This document shows, piece after piece, positions 1 through 11,766 of a DNA stretch of 64,000 nt. Within the stretch, counting starts at the first letter, position 1. The number at the start of each line of letters is the position of its first letter. The notes beneath the pieces were generated by a model. That model did not search any database. It saw only the letters and a program-made list of their open reading frames with translations, and had not been told where the DNA came from. This DNA comes from Linyphia triangularis. Taxonomy: Eukaryota; Arthropoda; Arachnida; Araneae; Linyphiidae. Where the stretch lies: contig OZ021722.1 of NCBI GenBank assembly GCA_963978545.1, positions 112,062,827-112,126,826 of the forward strand, read 5' to 3'. A program made the translations under genes and the position numbers.

Positions 1-1332
1 CCTGCCCTTTCTTTAAAAATACCGCCCTTCCTGCCCTTCTTCGATGAAAATAGCGCCATACCTGTCATTTTCATAAAAAAAATCATCCTGTAAGAATTCT
101 AAAAACTTTCTTTTTTTTCCCCCCATCAACAGTACGCAATATGTGGATCAACCCCACTGAAATCGCCTGTCATGCATGCACATTTATGTTCCAACGAGCA
201 ACGTACAAACTAAAGATTGAAATCATTGAATAGATGTCAATACAATGTGCGTAATTAGTAGGTGGATTTTTAGGGGGCCGTCTTACAATTTCCAAGTGTT
301 TGTTGTTAGTTAATATGGATGGCCATTTCATACGTGTTTTGATTAAGCGTATTTCACCTATCTTTTACCATGCCTTCTTCAAAATGGAGAAGAAAGGAAT
401 TTGAAAAGCATGATTAACTTAGTTAAAGGTGTATAACCATCAAATGTTTACACTAAGAATTTTAAAAGAACATTTCCGTTCGGACACGCATAATCGCGAT
501 GCCCTCTGTTAAGTATAGGATTTTCGTAGTTGGCCTGTTACCAATTAATTTCTAAACATCCGTTTTCTATTTAAAATTAAACATCACAGGATAGCAATCA
601 AAATTCCGGATTAATTCCTATTTAAAACAAAAAAATTAAACTTCTATTATAGTCTACATAATAGCGGCATGTACAGAAAAAAATCATCGTTTTAACGTAG
701 AATTTGATACCACTTGGAAAATAAAAAATGCACCAATTGAAGGACATAGTCCGATTTTTATAGTCTGAATACTCTTTGTGATATCTCACACTGAATAATG
801 TTAAATTTGGAAAATTCTCTATCTGACAATGGTGAAACCTAAAAAATAAAGTTTAAGGTTGATTCATTCTAACTTTAGAAAATTTTTCAAGGGGATAAAT
901 TGTGAAAAGTTCTTATCTTAACATTCATTATATTAAAACATTCTTATCTTAATTTTATTGTATTATAAATTGATATTTTTATAAAAAATTAATATTTGAT
1001 GAAAATTTTACTGGGTGGATGGTTCTTTAATTTTAATAATTTCCTCTGCCTCATTACAGCTAAAGAAGGACTGTTGCATTTTATGAGTATTTTAATATCT
1101 TTTGAGTTTCTGAGCAAGTTTTTGATACAGAACCTTTTGAATTATTAATTTTTTCCAAATACTCAAACATTTAAAGTTTTTTACTGTAGTGGAAAAGTAA
1201 ATCAATATCCAAATTGTGGCAAAAAACATGTATAAATTATGCAATTTGCCATAGAAGTGCCCTTGTAAACAGGAGTTGTCCTCTTTTGGAAAATAGCACC
1301 CTGCCCTTTTTTATTTTTAGGATGAACTCTGA
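1..1332. other. AT-rich DNA, no gene seen
   Basis: No coding region or known element is recognised. A motif CCTGCCCTT occurs at about 1 and 29 and a CCCTGCCCTT again near 1301, just before the tandem array begins, so the flank may itself be an old repeat. The rest is low-complexity A/T sequence with stops in all frames. Confidence 0.5.
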
Positions 1333-1710
1333 CTGAACAAAGCATCATTGTCCTGACATATTGCATTGTACTCAATATTTTAACAACAGAAGACAGCTGC
1401 ATTCTATTTTTGTGCCTATTCTGAGAACTTTTATTTCTTTAGGCTGTTCTGTTTCATTACAGTTATGTTTAATTCACATCATTTTCCTGGCATTTACAAA
1501 AAAATACTAAGTATGTAAGGAAAAAAAATATCTTTTCGAAAATATGTACATTGACTTTACATATTTTAAATAGAATGTGCCAGCTTCTAATTGCATTAAT
1601 TTCGTCATTGCCCTAGCATAAAAAGAACACGATAATAGCAAACCAGAATAATGAAGCTTGTTATTTATTCAAAATATAATTAAAATTGATGTAATTTTAA
1701 CAGTACCCAT

Positions 1711-2100
1711 TGTCGCCACAGAGCCTGGAAACTTTCTGATTCTGAAAAAAGTGAAGGGAATATCGGGGAGTTTTGGGAAAATTGTGAAAATCAGGGAATT
1801 TTTCTATTGTTTTGAAGGTACCTTTCCCCGTTCATCTTTATTTTGAAGCCATTTTCCTGGAGAATTGTGGCAATCGTTAAAAGTTTCATGTTACGGTATA
1901 ATTCAAACTTTTCAATGCTGCCAAAGCTATTTAAAATAAATGGCATATTTTCTCCTTTGGCATAAATGTTCTATTTGATCTACACATCTGAAAAAGTAGA
2001 GAATTTTGGAGAAAAAAAAGTTTTCCGTAACATCAAGGAATTTTTTAGAAATCTGACACGGAATTATCAGGGAATTTTTTTCCTGAATTTTGTGGTCACC
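1711..2100. repeat. MITE-like block inside array unit 1
   Basis: The block starts TGTCGCCACAGAGCCTGGAA and ends CCTGAATTTTGTGGTCACC. The ends form an imperfect inverted repeat (GTCGCCACA...CCTGG against GGTGACCACAAAATTCAGG). Inside are several copies of the motif TCAGGGAATTTTT. This looks like a non-autonomous DNA element present before the array expanded, because every unit has it: 5182-5571, 8653-9043, 12641-13031, 16629-17019, 20617-21007, 24605-24995 and 28080-28461. It is open for 62-93 codons on the plus strand, but the reading simply follows the repeat motifs and is not a gene. Confidence 0.55.
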
Positions 2101-2702
2101 TTGAGTACCCCACTACTATTCTTTTGTAATTAAATTTTTTTTTTTTAGTCATTTTAATTATTAAGCGCCGTTGTATTAAAATAGTGATTTTTTAAAATTA
2201 TTTTTCATACTCACAATTAAAAATTTTTTACAAAAAAAGAAAATGAAGTTGTGTGTAGAAAAACTGTTTTAATTAAAAGCCTAGAAAACTGCTCAAACTG
2301 GGTACAACAAAAAAAAAATTGAGTCTAACAGTAACTTTCTTACACTGGTGTAAAAATGTACTTTCCCTCATTCTCAAATTTTAAATAATTTTGTTATAAA
2401 AATGACCTTTTTAGATGAGATTTATAGACCGGAGTAGCTAAATTTATTTTATATGCAACCAGGTGAGAAAATACTTTTTCTAACTCAGTAAATAATTTTA
2501 TTTGTGCTAACACACTCGTCAAATAAGCATTTTACCTTGTTTGAAAAAGTACTTCTCGATCAATTAGTTGCATAAATAACTATTTCTGTAATCATTTAAA
2601 TTTATGTATTGTAAAATCTCATTTTCAGCTATTTATTGATTTCATAAGTGAAATGAAGCATTGGCCTTTTTCTCATAAATAATTATTCTCTTGATCTTTT
2701 AG

Positions 2703-2841
2703 GACTTTGGTTCTATATTTAGTTCTTTACTATCTGGAATTTAAGCTGAACCTCCAAAGAACATGACTGTCAATGATGGTTTAGGATTGCGTTTGAAGAT
2801 GTTCGGAAAGAATCTCTCAATGAGTTAAGTGGTGGACAGAG
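2703..2841 (+). pseudogene. SMC2: SMC2 (condensin) exon remnant, unit 1
   Basis: A 139-nt exon-like block lies between an acceptor (TCTTTTAG) and a donor (GTAAG). The first frame reads DFGSIFSSLL, a stop, then AEPPKNMTVNDGL. After a one-base shift near 2785 the second frame reads AFEDVRKESLNELSGGQR. The known SMC2 order in animals is DFGSIF, a PPEGQTVLDGL-like stretch, then the ABC signature LSGGQR that contacts ATP in the head dimer; length and order match. SMC2 is the condensin core ATPase that compacts mitotic chromosomes. This copy cannot be translated through, because of the TAA (in codon order G-I-stop-A) and the frameshift. No neighbouring SMC2 exons were found in the window, so it is an isolated captured exon and not a gene. 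Confidence 0.8.
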
Positions 2842-2933
2842 GTAAGATTAATGCTCTTAGTTTGAAATTTGATTTAAATACAAGGGGTCCAACAATGGGA
2901 AGAATTAAAATAGAAATCATTAATTGTAGAAAC

Positions 2934-3166
2934 TGTTAGTGTTTTACTATTAGATAAGATTAGCAGAGTGACTTTAAATGGAAGTTTAATTTATTACAAA
3001 AAGATCACAGCAGAATATGGAAGTTAACATTTTAGGTGGATGGTTAAACCGTTACAACATCTTTTAAACTAATTTTTACCGTTATAGAATTTCGTGTGAT
3101 ATTGCCAACTCAAAGATACAAATGTATTCAATAAATATCTGTCGTTGCCATATATATACACCAACA
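2934..3166 (-). repeat. Copia LTR, unit 1
   Basis: A 233-bp LTR read on the minus strand from TGTTGG to CTAACA (plus strand TGTTAG...CCAACA). It lies directly after a purine-rich tract, GAGGGGA, that fits a polypurine tract, 55 bp beyond the end of the pol remnant. Its outer edge at 2933/2934 is exactly where units 1-7 stop matching the Copia-free unit 8 (which continues from GTAGAAAC at 29260), so this end is well defined. The matching 5' LTR is missing. Confidence 0.78.
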
Positions 3167-3221
3167 TCCCCTCGCAACGACAGAATACTAGACAATAAAC
3201 AATACATGCAGAATATAATAT

Positions 3222-4315
3222 TTACACTATCGACACCAAACCAATCATTGAGACAAGTTTTCGTGTTTTAACTGCCTCAAGTGGTTTTGTCAAAATATCT
3301 GCAATCATGAGTTCGGGTGCAAAACCTTCATCGTAATATTCTCCATATTTTTGAGAAAAACCTTGTGCCACATATCGTGCTTTATAGCGGCTAACATTTC
3401 CATGCTCATCGAGCTTCTTCTTGAACACCCATTTCCCGTTAATTGCTTGACAGCCTTCGGGAAGTTTTTCTAACTCCCATACATTATTAGAGCTTAGAGA
3501 TTGCATTTCTTCTTGCATAGCTCTCGTCCATTCATCCTTTTCTGGACGAGCCATTGCTTCTTCGTAGGTCATACGCTCATTTAAAGGAAGATTAAAAGTT
3601 GCAGACATGACATAATCATTAAACCTTTGTGGTTTCTTAAGTTTTTGACGATCTCTGAGCTGTTGTGTGTCATTTTCTTTCGAAGTGGTGAGTATATTCT
3701 CCGAATTGTCAGTTTCAGCTTCTTTCTCTTCAGAAAACATATCTGATACTGGCTCCATTGGGAAATATGGTGTTTTGTTTTCCTGTTTCTCAACCAATTC
3801 TTCATGGAAAATTACATCACGAGATCTAATCAGTTTTTCGGTTTCCTTGCACCATATTCAGTAACCATCATCATTGTTGTATCCTATTAAATTTCCTTTT
3901 ACGGCTTTTTTCACCATTTTCTTTCTATTTTGTTTGAGAATGTGAGCATAGCATGTACAGCCAATAATTCTTAAATGTTTTAGACTTGGTTTCTGACCAG
4001 TCCATAGTTCTTGCGGCGATTTTCCCTCAACTGTTGTTGGTCCAGCGCGATTTAAATATATGTTGCTGCTGTGTTGATCATTTCAGCCCATAATATTTGA
4101 GGTAATTTTTCGTGTGCATACATCATAGAACGTACTGCCTCAACAACTGTGTGATTCTCTCGCTCACAGCAACCATTTTGCTCGGGTGAGTAAGGCATTA
4201 TTAATCGCTGTTTAATTCCATGTTCTTGTAAAATTTTCCTCGCTAATTCATTATCCAATTCGCCTCCATTATCACTTAAAAACTCTTGAATTACATGACT
4301 AGCTACTTTTAGCTG
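3222..4315 (-). pseudogene. Truncated Copia polyprotein, unit 1
   Basis: Remnant of a Ty1/Copia polyprotein. Reading leftwards from 4315: the integrase core (SDNGGELDNE, then MPYSPEQNGCCERENHTVVE), a frameshift near 4056, the C-terminal integrase region (ending NNDDGY and an in-frame TGA at 3858-3860), the linker, then the start of reverse transcriptase (WELEKLPEGCQAINGKWVFK; YKARYVAQGFSQKYGEYYDE). At FAP it jumps in frame to ELMIADILTKPLEAV, which is the extreme C terminus of RNase H. The RT catalytic palm and almost all of RNase H are therefore deleted. Gag, protease, the N-terminal integrase and the 5' LTR are absent. The element cannot transpose by itself. The 191-codon open stretch at 3222-3797 survives only because the deletion kept frame. 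Confidence 0.92.
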
Positions 4316-6165
4316 TTAGTTAAAACTACATACTTTAACTTCATGTAACTGTGTGCTATTGATCTTTGCATTGAAGATTTCAATGATATTGTTACTCCAC
4401 AAAAATAAACTAAATAAGCAGTTTTTAAATACCTGTTATTGAGGTTAGTCCTCCAATTACTATCCAATTTATTAACCTTTCCATGTTCCAGGCTAACTTT
4501 CTCATTAATAACATAGTAAAGTTTTCTTATATAAATGTATTTGTTAATATATCAAACTTCCAAAAGTAATTTTCATGGCTTATCTCTAGAGTCATCTATT
4601 CTGTTATAAGTTATAAATAAATTAATAATAAGATTAATTTTCCAACAACAATTAATTTAATGCATTTGTAATAAAGTGTTCCATACAATGGAAAATAATG
4701 TTAAAAATTTCATTATTTTTTCTTTTTTAAAAAAAATTCTAAAATGTATGAAACTGAACAAAGCATCATTGTCCTGACATATTGCATTGTACTCAATATT
4801 TTAACAACAGAAGACAGCTGCATTCTATTTTTGTGCCTATTCCGAGAACTTTTATTTCTTTAGTAAGCTGTGTGACTAATTATTCTCAGTTGGCACAATT
4901 GTTTTGGGAATTTTGAAATTCTGTTTCATTACAGTTATGTTTAATTCACATCATTTTCCTGGCATTTACAAAAAAATACTAAGTATGTAAGGAAAAAAAT
5001 ATCTTTGAGAAAATATGTACATTGACTTTACATATTTTAAATGGAATGTGCCAGCTTCTAATTACATTAATTTCGTCATTGCCCTAGCATAAAACGAACA
5101 CGTTAATAGCAAACCAGAATAATGAAGCTTGTTATTTATTCAAAATATAATTAAAATTGATGTAATTTTAACAGTACCCATTGTCGCCACAGAACCTGGA
5201 AACTTTCTGATTCTGAAAAATGTGAAGGGAATATCGGGGAGTTTTGGGAAAATTGTGAAAATCAGGGAATTTTTCTATTGTTTTGAAGGTACTTTTCCCC
5301 GTTCATCTGTATTTTGGAGCCATTTTCCTGGAGAATTGTGGCAATCGTTAAAAGTTTCATGTTACAGTATCATTCAAACTTTTCAATGCTGCCAAAGCTA
5401 TTTAAAATAAATGGCATATTTTCTCCTTTGGCATAAATGTTCTATTTGATCTACACATCTGAAAAAGTAGAGAATTTGGGAGAAAAAAAAGTTTTCCGTA
5501 ACATCAGGGAATTTTTTAGAAATCTGACACGGAATTATCAGGGAACTTTTTTCCTGAATTTTGTGGTCACCTTGAGCACCCCACTACTATTCTTTTGTAA
5601 TTAAATTTTTTTTTAGTCATTTTAATTATTAAGCGCCGTTGTATTAAAATAGTGATTTTTTAAAATTATTTTTTCATACTCACAATTAACAAATTTTTAC
5701 AAAAAAAGAAAATGAATTTGTGTGTAGAAAAACTCTTTTAATTAAAAGCCTAGAAAACTACTCATACTGGGTACAACAAAAAAAAATTGTGTCTAACAGT
5801 AACTTTCTTACATTGGTATAAAAATGTAGTTTCCCTCATTCTCAAATTTTAAATAATTTTGTTATAAAAATGACCTTTTTAGATGAGATTTATAGACCGG
5901 AGTAGCTAATTTTATATGCCACCACGTGAGAAAATACTTTTTCTAACTCAGTAAATAGTTTTATTTGTGCTAACACACTCGTCAAATAAGCCATTTACCT
6001 TGTTTGAAAAAGTACTTCTCTATCAATTAGTTGCATCAATAACTATTTCTGTAATCATTTAAATTTATGTATTGTAAAATTTCATTTTCAGCTATTTATT
6101 GATTTCATAAGTGAAATGAAGCATTAGCCTTTTTCTCATAAATAATTATTCTCTTGATCTTTTAG

Positions 6166-6304
6166 GACTTTGGTTCTATATTTAGTTCTTTACTATCTGG
6201 AATTTAAGCTGAACCTCCAAAGAACATGACTGTCAATGATGGTTTAGGATTGCGTTTGAAGATGTTCGGAAAGAATCTCTTAATGAGTTAAGTGGTGGAC
6301 AGAG
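6166..6304 (+). pseudogene. SMC2: SMC2 exon remnant, unit 2
   Basis: Has the same stop after GI and the same frameshift as unit 1. One base differs in the second frame (TCTCTTAATGAG for TCTCTCAATGAG), which is synonymous there. Acceptor TTTTAG and donor GTAAG are both kept. Confidence 0.8.
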
Positions 6305-6396
6305 GTAAGATTAATGCTCTTAGTTTGAAATTTGATTTAAATACAAGGGGTCCAACAATGGGAAGAATTAAAATAGAAATCATTAATTGTAGAAAC

Positions 6397-6629
6397 TGTT
6401 AGTGTTTTACTATTAGATAAGATTAGCAGAGTGACTTTAAATGGAAGTTTAATTTATTACAAAAAGATCACAGCAGAATATGGAAGTTAACATTTTAGGT
6501 GGATGGTTAAACCGTTACAACATCTTTTAAACTAATTTTTACCGTTATAGAATTTCGTGTGATATTGCCAACTCAAAGATACAAATGTATTCAATAAATA
6601 TCTGTCGTTGCCATATATATACACCAACA
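6397..6629 (-). repeat. Copia LTR, unit 2
   Basis: 233 bp, same ends and position as in unit 1; no difference seen by eye. Confidence 0.75.
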
Positions 6630-6684
6630 TCCCCTCGCAACGACAGAATACTAGACAATAAACAATACATGCAGAATATAATAT

Positions 6685-7778
6685 TTACACTATCGACACC
6701 AAACCAATCATTGAGACAAGTTTTCGTGTTTTAACTGCCTCAAGTGGTTTTGTCAAAATATCTGCAATCATGAGTTCGGGTGCAAAACCTTCATCGTAAT
6801 ATTCTCCATATTTTTGAGAAAAACCTTGTGCCACATATCGTGCTTTATAGCGGCTAACATTTCCATGCTCATCGAGCTTCTTCTTGAACATCCATTTCCC
6901 GTTAATTGCTTGACAGCCTTCGGGAAGTTTTTCTAACTCCCATACATTATTAGAGCTTAGAGATTGCATTTCTTCTTGCATAGCTCTCGTCCATTCATCC
7001 TTTTCTGGACGAGCCATTGCTTCTTCGTAGGTCATACGCTCATTTAAAGGAAGATTAAAAGTTGCAGACATGACATAATCATTAAACCTTTGTGGTTTCT
7101 TAAGTTTTTGACGATCTCTGAGCTGTTGTGTGTCATTTTCTTTCGAAATGGTGGGTATATTCTCCGAATTGTCAGTTTCAGCTTCTTTCTCTTCAGTAAA
7201 CATATCTGATACTGGCTCCATTGGGAAATATGGTGTTTTGTTTTCCTGTTTCTCAACCAATTCTTCATGGAAAATTACATCACGAGATCTAATCAGTTTT
7301 TCGGTTTCCTTGCACCATATTCAGTAACCATCATCATTGTTGTATCCTATTAAATTTCCTTTTACGGCTTTTTTCACCATTTTCTTTCTATTTTGTTTGA
7401 GAATGTGAGCATAGCATGTACAGCCAATAATTCTTAAATGTTTTAGACTTGGTTTCTGACCAGTCCATAGTTCTTGCGGCGATTTTCCCTCAACTGTTGT
7501 TGGTCCAGCGCGATTTAAATATATGTTGCTGCTGTGTTGATCATTTCAGCCCATAATATTTGAGGTAATTTTTCGTGTGCATACATCATAGAACGTACTG
7601 CCTCAACAACTGTGTGATTCTCTCGCTCACAGCAACCATTTTGCTCAGGTGAGTGAGGCATTATTAATCGCTGTTTAATTCCATGTTCTTGTAAAATTTT
7701 CCTCGCTAATTCATTATCCAATTCGCCTCCATTATCACTTAAAAACTCTTGAATTACATGACTAGCTACTTTTAGCTG
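6685..7778 (-). pseudogene. Truncated Copia polyprotein, unit 2
   Basis: Same frameshift, TGA and RT/RNase H deletion as unit 1. Distinguishing residues: FTEEKE where the others have FSEEKE, IPTISK, PHSPEQ and WMFKKK. Confidence 0.92.
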
Positions 7779-9639
7779 TTAGTTAAAACTACATACTTTA
7801 ACTTCATGTAACTGTGTGCTATTGATCTTTGCATTGAAGATTTCAATGATATTGTTACTCCACAAAAATAAACTAAATAAGCAGTTTTTAAATACCTGTT
7901 ATTGAGGTTAGTCCTCCAATTACTATCCAATTTATTAACTTTTCCATGTTCCAGGCTAACTTTCTCATTAATAACATAGTAAAGTTTTCTTATATAAATG
8001 TATTTGTTAATATATCAAACTTCCAAAAGTAATTTTCATGGCTTATCTCTAGAGTCATCTATTCTGTTATAAGTTATAAATAAATTAATAATAAGATTAA
8101 TTTTCCAACAACAATTAATTTAATGCATTTGTAATAAAGTGTTCTATACAATGGAAAATAATGTTAAAAATTTCATTATTTTTTCTTTTTTAAAAAAATT
8201 TCTAAAATGTATGAAACTGAACAAAGCATCATTGTCCTGACATATTGCATTGTACTCAATATTTTAACTACAGAAGGCAGCTGCATTCTACATTCTATTT
8301 ATGTGCCTATTCCGAGAACTTTTATTTCTTTAGTAAGCTGTGTGACTAATTATTCTTAGTTGGCAAAATTGTTTTGGGAAATTTGAAGTTCTGTTTCATT
8401 ACATTTATGTTTAATTTACGTCATTTTCCTGGCATCTACAAAAAAATACTAGGTATATAGGGGATAAAAATATCTTTTCAAAAATATGTACATTGACTTT
8501 AGATTTTTTAAATAGAATGTGCCAGCTTCTAATTACATTAATTTCGTCATTGCCCTAGCATAAAAAGAACACGATAATAGCAAACCAGAATAATGAAGCT
8601 TGTTATTTATTCAAAATATAATTAAAATTGATGTAATTTTAACAGTACCCATTGTCGCCACGGAACCTGGAAACTTTCTGATTCTGAAAAAAGTGAAGGG
8701 AATATCGGGGAGTTTTGGGAAAATTGTGAAAATCAGGGAATTTTTCTATTGTTTTGAAGGTACTTTTCCCCGTTCATCTGTATTTTGGAGCCATTTTCCT
8801 GGAGAATTGTGGCAATCTTTAAAAGTTTCATGTTACGGTATCATTCAAACTTTTCAATGCTGCCAAAGCTATTTAAAATAAATGGCATATTTTCTCCTTT
8901 GGCATAAATGTTCTATTTGATCTACACATCTGAAAAAGTAGAGAATTTTGGAGAAAAAAAAAGTTTTCCGTAACATCAGGGAATTTTTTAGAAATCGGAC
9001 ACGGAATTATCAGGGAACTTTTTTCCTGAATTTTGTGGTCACCTTGAGTACCCCACTACTATTCTTTTGTAATTAAATTTTTTTTTTAGTCATTTTAATT
9101 ATTAAGCGCCGTTGTATTAAAATAGTGATTTTTTAAAATTATTTTTTCATACTCACAATTAACAAATTTTTACAAAAAAAGAAAATGAATTTGTGTGTAG
9201 AAAAACTCTTTTAATTAAAAGCCTAGAAAACTACTCATACTGGGTACAACAAAAAAAAAATTGAGTCTAACAGTAACTTTCTTACACTGGTATAAAAATG
9301 TAGTTTCCCTCATTCTCAAATTTTAAATAATTTTGTTATAAAAATGACCTTTTTAGATGAGATTTATAGACCGGAGTAGCTAATTTTATATGCCACCACG
9401 TGAGAAAATACTTTTTCTAACTCAGTAAATAGTTTTATTTGTGCTAACACACTCGTCAAATAAGCCATTTACCTTGTTTGAAAAAGTACTTCTCTATCAA
9501 TTAGTTGCATAAATAACTATTTCTGTAATCATTTAAATTTATGTATTGTAAAATTTCATTTTCAGCTATTTATTGATTTCATAAGTGAAATGAAGCATTA
9601 GCCTTTTTCTCATAAATAATTATTCTCTTGATCTTTTAG

Positions 9640-9778
9640 GACTTTGGTTCTATATTTAGTTCTTTACTATCTGGAATTTAAGCTGAACCTCCAAAGAACA
9701 TGACTGTCAATGATGGTTTAGGATTGCGTTTGAAGATGTTCGGAAAGAATCTCTTAATGAGTTAAGTGGTGGACAGAG
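9640..9778 (+). pseudogene. SMC2: SMC2 exon remnant, unit 3
   Basis: Same sequence state as unit 2: stop after GI, frameshift before AFEDVRKESLNELSGGQR, intact acceptor and donor. A partial second copy of only the exon's 3' end (from TTAAGTGGTGG) lies at 10276-10292; its donor has changed from GGTAAG to GGTTAG. Confidence 0.8.
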
Positions 9779-9870
9779 GTAAGATTAATGCTCTTAGTTT
9801 GAAATTTGATTTAAATACAAGGGGTCCAACAATGGGAAGAATTAAAATAGAAATCATTAATTGTAGAAAC

Positions 9871-10103
9871 TGTTAGTGTTTTACTATTAGATAAGATTAG
9901 CAGAGTGACTTTAAATGGAAGTTTAATTTATTACAAAAAGATCACAGCAGAATATGGAAGTTAACATTTTAGGTGGATGGTTAAACCGTTACAACATCTT
10001 TTAAACTAATTTTTACCGTTATAGAATTTCGTGTGATATTGCCAACTCAAAGATACAAATGTATTCAATAAATATCTGTCGTTGCCATATATATACACCA
10101 ACA
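9871..10103 (-). repeat. Copia LTR, unit 3, first copy
   Basis: The LTR lies within the first half of the 514-bp duplication. It is followed by only about 160 bp of pol 3' end, which breaks off at 10265. Confidence 0.75.
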
Positions 10104-10275
10104 TCCCCTCGCAACGACAGAATACTAGACAATAAACAATACATGCAGAATATAATATTTACACTATCGACACCAAACCAATCATTGAGACAAGTTTTCG
10201 TGTTTTAACTGCCTCAAGTGGTTTTGTCAAAATATCTGCAATCATGAGTTCGGGTGCAAAACCTTAGTGGTGGAC

Positions 10276-10779
10276 TTAAGTGGTGGACAGAGGTTAGATT
10301 AATGCTCTTAGTTTGAAATTTGATTTAAATACAAGGGGTCCAACAATGGGAAGAATTAAAATAGAAATCATTAATTGTAGAAACTGTTAGTGTTTTACTA
10401 TTAGATAAGATTAGCAGAGTGACTTTAAATGGAAGTTTAATTTATTACAAAAAGATCACAGCAGAATATGGAAGTTAACATTTTAGGTGGATGGTTAAAC
10501 CGTTACAACATCTTTTAAACTAATTTTTACCGTTATAGAATTTCGTGTGATATTGCCAACTCAAAGATACAAATGTATTCAATAAATATCTGTCGTTGCC
10601 ATATATATACACCAACATCCCCTCGCAACGACAGAATACTAGACAATAAACAATACATGCAGAATATAATATTTACACTATCGACACCAAACCAATCATT
10701 GAGACAAGTTTTCGTGTTTTAACTGCCTCAAGTGGTTTTGTCAAAATATCTGCAATCATGAGTTCGGGTGCAAAACCTT
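10276..10779. repeat. 514-bp direct duplication, second copy (unit 3)
   Basis: Repeats 9762-10265 at an offset of 514. The junction reads GCAAAACCTT, then AGTGGTGGAC, then TTAAGTGGTGGAC, so the short word AGTGGTGGAC occurs twice in a row. The left breakpoint is in the SMC2 exon end. The right breakpoint lies 2-3 codons from the pol deletion junction. Equivalent second copies are at 14264-14767, 18252-18755 and 22240-22743. Confidence 0.9.
10385..10617 (-). repeat. Copia LTR, unit 3, second copy
   Basis: Identical by eye to the copy 514 bp to its left. This one adjoins the pol remnant at 10673-11766. Confidence 0.75.
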
Positions 10780-11766
10780 CATCGTAATATTCTCCATATT
10801 TTTGAGAAAAACCTTGTGCCACATATCGTGCTTTATAGCGGCTAACATTTCCATGCTCATCGAGCTTCTTCTTGAACATCCATTTCCCGTTAATTGCTTG
10901 ACAGCCTTCGGGAAGTTTTTCTAACTCCCATACATTATTAGAGCTTAGAGATTGCATTTCTTCTTGCATAGCTCTCGTCCATTCATCCTTTTCTGGACGA
11001 GCCATTGCTTCTTCGTAGGTCATACGCTCATTTAAAGGAAGATTAAAAGTTGCAGACATGACATAATCATTAAACCTTTGTGGTTTCTTAAGTTTTTGAC
11101 GATCTCTGAGCTGTTGTGTGTCATTTTCTTTCGAAATGGTGGGTATATTCTCCGAATTGTCAGTTTCAGCTTCTTTCTCTTCAGAAAACATATCTGATAC
11201 TGGCTCCATTGGGAAATATGGTGTTTTGTTTTCCTGTTTCTCAACCAATTCTTCATGGAAAATTACATCACGAGATCTAATCAGTTTTTCGGTTTCCTTG
11301 CACCATATTCAGTAACCATCATCATTGTTGTATCCTATTAAATTTCCTTTTATGGCTTTTTTCACCATTTTCTTTCTATTTTGTTTGAGAATGTGAGCAT
11401 AGCATGTACAGCCAATAATTCTTAAATGTTTTAGACTTGGTTTCTGACCAGTCCATAGTTCTTGCGGCGATTTTCCCTCAACTGTTGTTGGTCCAGCGCG
11501 ATTTAAATATATGTTGCTGCTGTGTTGATCATTTCAGCCCATAATATTTGAGGTAATTTTTCGTGTGCATACATCATAGAACGTACTGCCTCAACAACTG
11601 TGTGATTCTCTCGCTCACAGCAACCATTTTGCTCGGGTGAGTGAGGCATTATTAATCGCTGTTTAATTCCATGTTCTTGTAAAATTTTCCTCGCTAATTC
11701 ATTATCCAATTCGCCTCCATTATCACTTAAAAACTCTTGAATTACATGACTAGCTACTTTTAGCTG
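10673..11766 (-). pseudogene. Truncated Copia polyprotein, unit 3 (type A)
   Basis: Carries IPTISK, FSEEKE, PHSPEQ and WMFKKK, and GELDNE in the integrase core. The inactivating changes are shared with unit 1. Confidence 0.92.

Larger units (their letters stand above)
1333..4753. repeat. Tandem array unit 1
   Basis: First of eight direct repeats that begin at CTGAACAAAGCATCATTG. Homology to the other units starts at about 1333; the sequence to the left is unrelated. Order within the unit: MITE-like block 1711-2100, SMC2 exon remnant 2703-2841, LTR 2934-3166, minus-strand Copia pol remnant 3222-4315, then about 440 bp of AT-rich flank. Compared with units 2-8 it lacks about 50 bp near 1441. 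It shares the variants PYSPEQ and WVFKKK in the Copia remnant with unit 7, so the two outer units resemble each other more than the inner ones. Confidence 0.9.
4754..8216. repeat. Tandem array unit 2
   Basis: 3463 bp. Same order as unit 1. It has the extra ~50 bp (TAAGCTGTGTGACTAATTAT) that unit 1 lacks. No 514-bp duplication. MITE-like block at 5182-5571. Confidence 0.92.

Noticed and set aside
3222..3797. 191-codon ORF as an intact domesticated gene
   Set aside because: It has no ATG at its start, is the out-of-context tail of Copia pol with the catalytic core deleted, and shows no sign of purifying selection that I could judge.
5129..5410. 93-codon plus-strand ORF repeated in most array units
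   Set aside because: It overlays the MITE-like block, follows its repeated motif, varies in length between units and has no recognisable domain.
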